A stretch of DNA of 44,159 bases from a bacterium (GTDB taxonomy: Bacteria > Bacillota_I > Bacilli_A > RF39 > UBA660): positions 1 through 44,159 of the forward strand of contig JAQXPH010000032.1 of NCBI GenBank assembly GCA_029100545.1, written 5' to 3'. Below are positions 18,898 through 26,754 of the stretch, one piece after another; positions within the stretch are counted from its first letter, which is position 1; each line of letters opens with the position of its first letter. The position numbers were made by a program, and so were the translations under genes. Below the pieces are notes generated by a model. The model was not told where the DNA came from, did no database searches, and saw only the letters and a list, made by a program, of their open reading frames with translations.

Positions 18898-20364
18898 ATG
18901 GTAAAGACAAAAAAGGGTAAGAAAAAGTTTTCTTTAACATCATTTACAATTATATTTATTATTATAATTGCACTTGCTATTGTTTCACATCTTTTACCTA
19001 CAGCCCAATTTGATGGTGATACCATAGTTAATGGTAGTGGCGTAGTTGGAGCAACATTTTCAGATTTTGTATTATCTCCAATACTTGGCTTTGAAGATGC
19101 TGCAGATGTTAGTATATTTATTTTAATACTAGGTGGTTTCCTTGCAATTATTGCAAAGACAGGAGCATTAGAAACAGGTGTTAAAGTACTTGTAAAAAAA
19201 TTAAAAGGAAATGAACTTATTTTAATTCCAATATTAATGTTTATATTTTCGATAGGTGGTACTACATATGGAATGCTTGAAGAAACAGTAGCATTTTATG
19301 GTTTATTATCATTCACTATGGTTGCAGCAGGAATGGATACTATTGTAGCATCTGCTACTGTATTACTTGGTGCTGGAGTAGGTGTGCTTGGTTCTACAAT
19401 TAATCCATTTGCTGTTGGTGCGGCAGTTAGTGCTTTACCTGAAGGTATAACTGTTAATCAAGGTACAATTATCTTACTAGGTTGTATTTTATGGTTAGTT
19501 TCTTATATTATTGCAGTTGCTTTTGTTTTAAAATATGCTGCAAAAGTAAAAGCCGATAAAGGTTCTACATTTCTATCTTTACAAGAGCAAAAAGAAATGG
19601 AAAAACATTATACAAAAGAAGATTTTGTTAATGATAATGTAAAACTTTCAACAAGACAAAAAATAATTTTAGTATTGTTTGGATTAACATTTGTTATAAT
19701 GATTGTGGGATTTATTCCTTGGGTTGATTTTGGAATAATATCTGCAGATGTAGCAGATGCTGGAACTCATTGGTCTGCATTTTTAACTGGTAATTGCTTT
19801 GGCTATTGGTGGTTTGAAGATGCTGCAGTATGGTTCTTTATAATGTCAATAATAATTGGAATTATAGGTAAAATTAGTGAGAAGGAATTTGTTGATACAT
19901 TTTTAGGTGGAGCATCAGATATATTAAGTGTAATTCTTATAATTGCTGTTGCAAGAGGTGCGTCTGTTTTAATGCAAACAACATATTTAGATAACTATAT
20001 TATTTATAATGCTGCAGAAGCCCTTAAAAATATGCCAGCAGTATTATATGCACCACTAAATTATATTCTTCATATATTCTTATCAATATTAGTTCCATCT
20101 TCATCTGGTATTGCAACACTTTCTACACCTATTATGGGACCATTAACAGCTCAATTAGGTTTTTCTGTAGAAACAAATGTTATGATTCTTGTTGCTTCAA
20201 ATGGTTTAGTAAATTTAATTACACCAACATGTGGAGCAATAATGGGTGGATTAGCACTTGCAAGAGTTGAATATTCTACTTGGTTTAAGTGGGCAATCAA
20301 AATAGTTGCACTTATTGGCCTTGCGGCAATGGTAATACTTACTATAGCAATGTGTGTTTTATAA
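18898..20364 (+). CDS. YfcC-family basic amino-acid permease (arginine/ornithine antiporter role inferred)
   Basis: Polytopic; GGFLAIIAKTGALETG; GGTTYGMLEETVAFYGL; LVPSSSGIATLSTPIMGPL; NLITPTCGAIMGGLALA. Confidence 0.92.
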   Translation: MVKTKKGKKKFSLTSFTIIFIIIIALAIVSHLLPTAQFDGDTIVNGSGVVGATFSDFVLSPILGFEDAADVSIFILILGGFLAIIAKTGALETGVKVLVKKLKGNELILIPILMFIFSIGGTTYGMLEETVAFYGLLSFTMVAAGMDTIVASATVLLGAGVGVLGSTINPFAVGAAVSALPEGITVNQGTIILLGCILWLVSYIIAVAFVLKYAAKVKADKGSTFLSLQEQKEMEKHYTKEDFVNDNVKLSTRQKIILVLFGLTFVIMIVGFIPWVDFGIISADVADAGTHWSAFLTGNCFGYWWFEDAAVWFFIMSIIIGIIGKISEKEFVDTFLGGASDILSVILIIAVARGASVLMQTTYLDNYIIYNAAEALKNMPAVLYAPLNYILHIFLSILVPSSSGIATLSTPIMGPLTAQLGFSVETNVMILVASNGLVNLITPTCGAIMGGLALARVEYSTWFKWAIKIVALIGLAAMVILTIAMCVL

Positions 20365-20376
20365 AAAATTACCAAA

Positions 20377-20408
20377 AATTAGCTAATGTAAATTAGTTAA
20401 TTTTTTTA
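20377..20408 (+). terminator. Terminator after the arc operon
   Basis: AATTAGCTAA/TTAGTTAATT stem (one G-U) then T7. Confidence 0.75.
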
Positions 20409-20417
20409 TGAGTAAAA

Positions 20418-20446
20418 TTTACAATAATTTTTTTTCGTGGTATAAT
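20418..20446 (+). promoter_or_regulatory. Extended -10 promoter for ftsEX: TTTACA-N17-TATAAT with TGg
   Basis: -35 at 20418-20423; TGGTATAAT with -10 at 20441-20446. Confidence 0.75.
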
Positions 20447-20464
20447 TTATAAAATGGAGGGATT

Positions 20465-21166
20465 ATGAAGTTCATTGATTTTAAAGATGTAACAAAGACT
20501 TATAGTAATGGAATTACTGCTTGTGCAGATATTACTTTACAAATTGAAAAGGGAGAATTTGTTTTTGTTATTGGACTTACTGCAAGTGGAAAATCTACAT
20601 TAATTAAAATGTTATATAGAGAAGAAAAACCAACTAAAGGAACAGTTATGGTTGGCGGTGTAAATGTTGGAAAACTTCGTAATAGAAAGGTTTATAAATA
20701 TCGTAGAAAAGTAGGTATTGTATTTCAGGATTTTAAATTATTACCTAATTTAACTGTATATGAAAATGTTGCATTTGCTTTGGAATGTGTTGGGGCAAAG
20801 GCATCTGAAATAAGGCCTAAAGTATTAAAAGCACTAGAACGAGTTGGACTAAAAGATAAAGTTAGAAGTTTTCCTAAGGAACTTTCTGGTGGTGAAATGC
20901 AAAGAGTATGTATTGCAAGAGCTATTGTAAATGAACCAAAATTACTTATTTGTGATGAACCTACAGGTAATTTAGATCCAAAAACAAGTAAAGAAATTGT
21001 AGATGTTATATCAAGTATTAATAATGATCTTGGAACAACTGTTATAATGGCAACACATGATAAAGACATAGTTAATAGAATGAAAAAAAGAGTTTTAGTT
21101 ATTAATAATGGTATGCTTGTTGGAGATTATAAGAAAGGAAGTTATAAGTCAAGTGAAAGCATGTAG
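20465..21166 (+). CDS. ftsE: Cell division ATP-binding protein FtsE
   Basis: IDFKDVTKTYSNGITACADITLQIEKGEFVFVIGLTASGKSTLIKMLYREEKPTKG; LSGGEMQRVCIARAI. Confidence 0.95.
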   Translation: MKFIDFKDVTKTYSNGITACADITLQIEKGEFVFVIGLTASGKSTLIKMLYREEKPTKGTVMVGGVNVGKLRNRKVYKYRRKVGIVFQDFKLLPNLTVYENVAFALECVGAKASEIRPKVLKALERVGLKDKVRSFPKELSGGEMQRVCIARAIVNEPKLLICDEPTGNLDPKTSKEIVDVISSINNDLGTTVIMATHDKDIVNRMKKRVLVINNGMLVGDYKKGSYKSSESM

Positions 21167-22046
21167 AATATTAGGACGAAGCATTAGGGATGCAGTAAAG
21201 AGTATAACTCGTAATTTTTCACTTTCTATGGCAAGTATTCTTTGTGATATGATAACTCTTATTATAGTTTCTGTTGCCATTATTATTGCTTGTAATGTTA
21301 ATAATGCTACAAAATCAATTGAAAGTGAAATGAATATAGTTGTTTATTTTAACAAAAACTCAACTGAAGAAGATAGTAATAATGCTTTTTTAGAGATAAA
21401 AAATTTAGAAGGTGTTACTAAAGCAATTTATAAAAGTAAAGATGAATGGAAAACTGAAATGAGTGATTACTCTGATACATTTGATACAATGCTTAATTAT
21501 TTATCAGATAACCCATTAATGAATAGCTGTATTGTTTATGTAGAAGATATTAGGGAAATTAATAATATAGCGGATAAAATAAAAGAAATTACCAATGTTG
21601 AAGTTGTAAAATATGGTGAATCTATGGTTGAAGAAATTGTATCTGCTTTTGATTTAATTCAAAAAATAACAATAGGAATAGTAATTGCACTGATTTTAGT
21701 AACAGTATTCTTAATATCAAATACAATTAAGTTAACAATTTATTCACGAAAAAATGAAATTGAAATTATGAGATTAGTTGGTGCAAGTAATACCGCAATA
21801 AAATTACCATTTTTATTTGAGGGTTTATTTTTAGGAATTATTGGTTCAATTATTCCTGTTTGTATAACAATATACGGATATGTAATTTTATACAATATAA
21901 TGCATGGATATATGTTTACTGAAACTTTAAATTTAATAAAACCATATAATTTTGTATTTTATGTTTCGGGAATAATTGTTCTTTTAGGAGCAATTGTAGG
22001 TATGTTTGGTAGTACAAACTCAGTAAGGAAGTATTTAAAAGTATGA
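21153..22046 (+). CDS. ftsX: Cell division permease-like protein FtsX (GTG start likely at 21153)
   Basis: (M)KACRILGRSIRDAVKSITRNFSLSMASIL; four TM; RKNEIEIMRLVGASN. SD-like gaaaggaag upstream of GTG; overlaps ftsE. Confidence 0.93.
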   Translation: MKACRILGRSIRDAVKSITRNFSLSMASILCDMITLIIVSVAIIIACNVNNATKSIESEMNIVVYFNKNSTEEDSNNAFLEIKNLEGVTKAIYKSKDEWKTEMSDYSDTFDTMLNYLSDNPLMNSCIVYVEDIREINNIADKIKEITNVEVVKYGESMVEEIVSAFDLIQKITIGIVIALILVTVFLISNTIKLTIYSRKNEIEIMRLVGASNTAIKLPFLFEGLFLGIIGSIIPVCITIYGYVILYNIMHGYMFTETLNLIKPYNFVFYVSGIIVLLGAIVGMFGSTNSVRKYLKV

Positions 22047-23254
22047 AAAAATTAATAAAAATAATATTAGTTTTATTGTTAATGTTTTCTTTTAATCATA
22101 AAGTTGATGCTGCAGCAAATACACTTGCTGATTTAAAAAAAGAACTTCAAGAGTTAAAGTATGAAAAAGCACAAAATGATGCTGCTAAAAACAAAACACA
22201 ATCAGAAATTAATGCTGAAAATAGTAAAATATCTAGTGCTCATAATGAAGTTGAAAAGGCAGAAGAAGATATAAATCAAGCAAAAATACAAATTGAAAAT
22301 TCAACAAAAGAAATTGAGAACATGAAACAAAAAGCAGAAGAAATGCTCACATTTTATCAACTTATTAGTAATGATAGTTCTTTTTTAGACTTTGTTGGAG
22401 GTGCAAGTAGTGCTACTGATGTAGTTATGAGATCTGATGCAATTAATCAAATAATTGAATATACTCAAAATGAATTGAAAAAAATGCAATCTTTAATTGA
22501 AGAAAATCAAGAACTACAAGTAGATTTAGTAAAAAAACAAAATGACTTGGAAGAAAAAATAAAAGAATATGAAAGTAGTTTAGCTTCTTTAAAAAATGAT
22601 TTGTCTTCGCTTGTTGAAGTTACACTTGATATTTCAGAGCAAATTGCTGCGCAAGAAAAACTTATTAAATATTATGAAGATATTGGATGTAAAGATAATG
22701 ATTTATTATCAAAATGCGTAGATGTTGCTAATAGTTCAAAATTTTTAAGACCAACTATACGTGGATATATTTCATCTGGTTTTGGTTGGAGATCATTTTA
22801 TTTAAATGGCAAGCCTTATTCTGATTATCACCCAGCAAATGATATAGCTGGAAATGCTGGTGGTACACAAGTATACGCCACTGCTGCAGGAACTGTAGCT
22901 GCCGTTATTTCAAAAGCTAGTTGTGGAGGAAATCAAGTATATATTCATGTTCGAGTTCAAGGTGTTGCATATACATTAACATATGCTCATTTAATGGATG
23001 TATATGTAAAGGTTGGAGACGTTGTTACTCAACAAACTGTAATTGGTACAGTAGGTGGAGGCGGTAAAACATTAAAAGTAAATGGAGGATGGGATACCTG
23101 TTCTACTGGATATCATTTACATTATGCCGTAACTAAAGGATTTTATCTAGGTGGTGGCTCAGAAGGTTATACAAGTTATAGTAAATACATTTCAAATAGT
23201 ATACAGCCACCAAATTTACCAGCTTATGGTAAATGGTATTATTCAAGGTATTAA
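22043..23254 (+). CDS. Secreted coiled-coil M23 peptidoglycan hydrolase (EnvC-like, probable FtsEX effector)
   Basis: Signal peptide; long coiled coil 30-220; M23 domain with YHPANDIAG (HxxxD) and YHLHYAV (HxH). Confidence 0.9.
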   Translation: MKKLIKIILVLLLMFSFNHKVDAAANTLADLKKELQELKYEKAQNDAAKNKTQSEINAENSKISSAHNEVEKAEEDINQAKIQIENSTKEIENMKQKAEEMLTFYQLISNDSSFLDFVGGASSATDVVMRSDAINQIIEYTQNELKKMQSLIEENQELQVDLVKKQNDLEEKIKEYESSLASLKNDLSSLVEVTLDISEQIAAQEKLIKYYEDIGCKDNDLLSKCVDVANSSKFLRPTIRGYISSGFGWRSFYLNGKPYSDYHPANDIAGNAGGTQVYATAAGTVAAVISKASCGGNQVYIHVRVQGVAYTLTYAHLMDVYVKVGDVVTQQTVIGTVGGGGKTLKVNGGWDTCSTGYHLHYAVTKGFYLGGGSEGYTSYSKYISNSIQPPNLPAYGKWYYSRY

Positions 23255-23928
23255 TGAAAATCATTATAATTATCTTAATAATGTTTTCTTTATCTAGTTG
23301 TAAAAAGGAAGAAACATTAATTATAAGTAATAATACAACAACAAAAGAAATTGAAACAGTTAATGAAGTAGAGCAATACATAGATAATAATCCTTTAAAT
23401 ATTTCACTTTATTTGGAAAGTAATACCGGATTTAATAAACTAAATGACGATATTAGTAAGTCTTGGATTCCTAAAAAAGATATAATAGTTTTATGTGCAT
23501 TTTATACAAATGATGAATTTATAAATTTAGATTTTTATCAAAATATTTGGAAATATTATGCAAACACTATAGATAATGTAAATAATTATAAGATTGGTTG
23601 GGAAATATCTTTTGAAACTAATGAAGGAAAAATACATAAAACATTAAACATGCCAAAGGATGCAATTGATTTTTATGATTATCTTGAAATTTATTTATAT
23701 GATAGTTTAAATCAAGAATTAGGAGCATGGTATTCACATTTACTTGATGAACAAGTAAATGAAAAAACTTTAATAACAACAATAAAATTAACTTGTGGCA
23801 GTAAATGTAGTGAAATAATCTCTAATATTTACATAAAAGTGTTTACATATGACGATAATGAAGACTTTAATGAATCAGGCTTTTATCGTGGCAAAAGTTA
23901 TAGTAGTTTAGTTATAAAAAAAACGTAA
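23254..23928 (+). CDS. Uncharacterised lipoprotein
   Basis: Start ATG 23254 (TAATG coupling); lipobox MKIIIIILIMFSLSSCKKEE. Confidence 0.7.
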   Translation: MKIIIIILIMFSLSSCKKEETLIISNNTTTKEIETVNEVEQYIDNNPLNISLYLESNTGFNKLNDDISKSWIPKKDIIVLCAFYTNDEFINLDFYQNIWKYYANTIDNVNNYKIGWEISFETNEGKIHKTLNMPKDAIDFYDYLEIYLYDSLNQELGAWYSHLLDEQVNEKTLITTIKLTCGSKCSEIISNIYIKVFTYDDNEDFNESGFYRGKSYSSLVIKKT

Positions 23929-23951
23929 TCAATAATTTGGTTACTTTTTTT
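23925..23951 (+). terminator. Terminator after the ftsEX-M23-lipoprotein operon
   Basis: GTAATC...GGTTAC stem then T7. Confidence 0.6.
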
Positions 23952-23974
23952 ATTAAAAATTTTGCTATGAATAA

Positions 23975-24003
23975 TTGTTATCTTATTTTATTCATGTTAT
24001 AAT
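23975..24003 (+). promoter_or_regulatory. Extended -10 promoter TTGTTA-N17-TATAAT (TGt) for the DxDxDG repeat protein
   Basis: -35 at 23975-23980; TGTTATAAT with -10 at 23998-24003. Confidence 0.7.
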
Positions 24004-24026
24004 TATAATAATATAAGGAGTAAAAT

Positions 24027-26072
24027 GTGAACAATAATGATGATTTAATAATAGATACTAATGATTATGAAGATCAAAAGAGAATTATTGAAGAAGAAAA
24101 AAAACAAGATAAAAAAATAAAAAATAATATTTTATTATCCTGTGCTTTTTTAGTTTTTATAATAATTATTATTATACTAAGTTATTTTATATTTTACTTT
24201 TATAAAACTTATGATGGTAGTTTTTCAGATGGTTTTGACAAATGTAAATTTATTAATATTAAACCAGATAATAGTAAAATACCATTTGTAAATATTTCTA
24301 ATAATGATAGTTGTAAACCCGAATATAATATTGACTATATTCAAAATGGTAGGCCATATTTTAATATAGATTTATTTGGAAATCAAACAAAAATATTTAA
24401 TGAAGTTAATATATCTGATTCAAATGGATTATGTAAAATTAATTGTGATTCTAATAATGATGGATGGCCAGATTATAATATTGATTTAAATAGTGATGGA
24501 TTAGCAGATTTAAATATTATATTTAATTATAAGAAAAAAAATACCTGTGATTTAAATTGCGATTTAGATAAAGATATGTTGCCTGATACAAATATTGATA
24601 TAGATGGTGATGGAAAAGCAGATATTAATATTAGTGAAGATGATTACACAAAACCAAAATATAATATTGATTATAAAGGAAATAGAACAGCAATATTTAA
24701 CGTAAAAGATGGAAATGGAAATATTAGTAATCGATTAAACCAACTTGATAATAATGGTAAATGTCAAAAAAATTGTGATATAGATAATGATGGATGGCCA
24801 GATTATAATATTGATTTAGGCAACGGAATATTAATTAACAACTTAATCAATTCAAATGATACTAAGAATATTGAATATAATAAAGGTAAAAATATTGATT
24901 GGAAATGTAGAATAGATAATGATTGTAAAATAAATTCCTATAGTTTGCAAAATACTTATATAAATATTGATATAGATGGTGATGGAAAAGCAGATGTTAA
25001 TATTTCAAATGATGATGGAAATACCTTGACAAATGAAATAAATAAAAAAATTAATAATGAAATATTAAATTATGATATAGATAATGATGGTTTTCCTGAA
25101 TATAATATTGATATTGATAATGATGGAATAGCAGACATAAATATAATAGATAAAAACAATAAATGTATAAAAAATTGTGATATGAACAATGATGGAATAG
25201 CAGATTATTTAATTAATATAAACAATAATATTATATTAGTTGGAATTGATACTGATTATGATGGTAAATGTGATGTAAATTGTGATATTAATTATGATTT
25301 ATATCCTGATCTTAATATTGACATAGATGACGATAATGTCCCAGATATTAATATTGATTTTGATAAAGATGGCAAAGCAGATTTTAACATTGATACAAAT
25401 AATGATGGCAAAGCAGATTTAAATATTGATGTTTATGGACTGGGAATTTGCAATTTCAATTGTAAAATGAGTGATGGTACAATTTCAAATGCTGTTAATA
25501 GTTCTAATAATTGTATAAAAAATTGTGATACAAATGGTGATGGAATGCCAAATCTTAATGTAGATATTAATGATGATGGTATTTGCGATTTCAACTGCAA
25601 TGATGGATCAGAAAAAATCGATAGTGACTATAATTATTATGAAGATGATAAATATAAAAATGAACAAAATATTTTAGAAATAGCTAAAGGAATAGATAGT
25701 AATCTATATATATATAATCCTTTAGAGATTCTATCATTAGACATTGAACCAGGTTGGAATGGAACATATGTATTAAAAATAAAAAATAATTCTAATTATG
25801 CAGTAGCATATAAAATACTTTGGAAAAATGTTTATAATGATTTTACAAATATTAATAATTTAGATTACTTTATTACAAGAAGTAATATATCATATTTAAA
25901 TAATTTAAAGGCACCAAAAGAAAATATTATTTTAGAAGATGAAGTGTTGATTAAAGATAATACAACAGTAAAATATGTTTTACATATGTTATGGAAAGAA
26001 ACTGGTGAAAATCAAAACATAGATAGTGGTAAAACATTTAAAGGACAATTTTATATAGAAACAATTCATTAA
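24027..26072 (+). CDS. Membrane-anchored acidic, Cys-rich EF-hand/TSP3/dockerin-like repeat protein with C-terminal TasA/camelysin-like region
   Basis: GTG start after aaggag; N-terminal TM; about 16 DxDxDG-type loops (13 with intact DG), e.g. DIDNDGFPEYNIDIDNDGIADINI; 8 CxxxC motifs; C-terminal LSLDIEPGWNGTYVLKIKNNSNYAVAYKILW. Confidence 0.85.
   Translation: MNNNDDLIIDTNDYEDQKRIIEEEKKQDKKIKNNILLSCAFLVFIIIIIILSYFIFYFYKTYDGSFSDGFDKCKFINIKPDNSKIPFVNISNNDSCKPEYNIDYIQNGRPYFNIDLFGNQTKIFNEVNISDSNGLCKINCDSNNDGWPDYNIDLNSDGLADLNIIFNYKKKNTCDLNCDLDKDMLPDTNIDIDGDGKADINISEDDYTKPKYNIDYKGNRTAIFNVKDGNGNISNRLNQLDNNGKCQKNCDIDNDGWPDYNIDLGNGILINNLINSNDTKNIEYNKGKNIDWKCRIDNDCKINSYSLQNTYINIDIDGDGKADVNISNDDGNTLTNEINKKINNEILNYDIDNDGFPEYNIDIDNDGIADINIIDKNNKCIKNCDMNNDGIADYLININNNIILVGIDTDYDGKCDVNCDINYDLYPDLNIDIDDDNVPDINIDFDKDGKADFNIDTNNDGKADLNIDVYGLGICNFNCKMSDGTISNAVNSSNNCIKNCDTNGDGMPNLNVDINDDGICDFNCNDGSEKIDSDYNYYEDDKYKNEQNILEIAKGIDSNLYIYNPLEILSLDIEPGWNGTYVLKIKNNSNYAVAYKILWKNVYNDFTNINNLDYFITRSNISYLNNLKAPKENIILEDEVLIKDNTTVKYVLHMLWKETGENQNIDSGKTFKGQFYIETIH
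24453..25600 (+). repeat. Degenerate 36-bp (12-codon) coding repeats
   Basis: Identical 35-mers ataatgatggatggccagattataatattgattta at 24454-24488 and 24784-24818; aatattgatatagatggtgatggaaaagcagat at 24591-24623 and 24963-24995. Confidence 0.85.
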
Positions 26073-26088
26073 ATGAAAGGAGAAAAAA

Positions 26089-26724
26089 ATGGTAACTAAA
26101 AAAATGAAAATTAAGTCAATTATTAATTATGTTTGTTCAGTTATATCGTGGACATTATTTTCAATTTTAATAGTTTGTGCTGTATTACTTGCATATTATT
26201 TTGTTTCAATGAAGTTATATATTGCAAAAGGTGATAAATATAAACCATTTTTTTCGGTTTATACTATAGTAAGTCCTAGTATGGTTCCAACAATTAATGT
26301 TTATGATATTATAATTAATAAAGCGGTTAATAACCCTACTGATATACAAAAAGAAGATATTATTACTTTTACTTCAACAGGAGTTCTTTCTAATGGATTA
26401 ACTGTAACTCATAGAGTACAAGATATTACTACTAATAAAGAAACAAATGAATATGAGTATATTACAAAAGGTGATAATAATCTTATTGCAGATGACGCTC
26501 CAGCCAAATATAGTAATTTAATTGGAAAAGTTATTTTGCGTTTTCCTGGACTAGGAAGAGTACAAGCTTTTGTAGGAAGTAAATTAGGATGGTTAGTTGT
26601 TGTTATTATTCCAGCATTAATAATTATTATTCAAGACGTACTTAAATTAATTAAGGTTACTAAATATAAGAAAATTGCTGATATTGAAAATGAACGTTTA
26701 GTAAGTGAAATAGAAAATAAATAA
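26089..26724 (+). CDS. SipW-like / ER-type (S26B) signal peptidase I
   Basis: VSPSMVPTINVYDIIINKA (catalytic Ser), LTVTHRVQDI (His), ITKGDNN...DDAP, C-terminal TM. Confidence 0.93.
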   Translation: MVTKKMKIKSIINYVCSVISWTLFSILIVCAVLLAYYFVSMKLYIAKGDKYKPFFSVYTIVSPSMVPTINVYDIIINKAVNNPTDIQKEDIITFTSTGVLSNGLTVTHRVQDITTNKETNEYEYITKGDNNLIADDAPAKYSNLIGKVILRFPGLGRVQAFVGSKLGWLVVVIIPALIIIIQDVLKLIKVTKYKKIADIENERLVSEIENK

Positions 26725-26754
26725 AAATTGATGTATCATACACCAATTTTTTTT
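26724..26754. terminator. Bidirectional terminator between the SipW-like gene and the symporter
   Basis: AAAATTG..TGTA-TCA-TACA..CAATTTT with T run. Confidence 0.7.

Noticed and set aside
20725-21069. 114-aa minus-strand ORF within ftsE
   Set aside because: Antisense shadow of the conserved ABC ATPase gene.
7188-22046. Possible alternative genetic code (TGA = Trp), as in Mollicutes
   Set aside because: TGA ends several well-recognised genes (walJ, amino-acid ABC permease and ATPase, ftsX) and Trp is encoded by TGG in conserved motifs.
24453-25600. Short regular DNA repeats that might look like a CRISPR or minisatellite array
   Set aside because: Repeats are in frame in one long ORF with 12-codon periodicity and diverged copies; no constant repeat/unique spacer structure.
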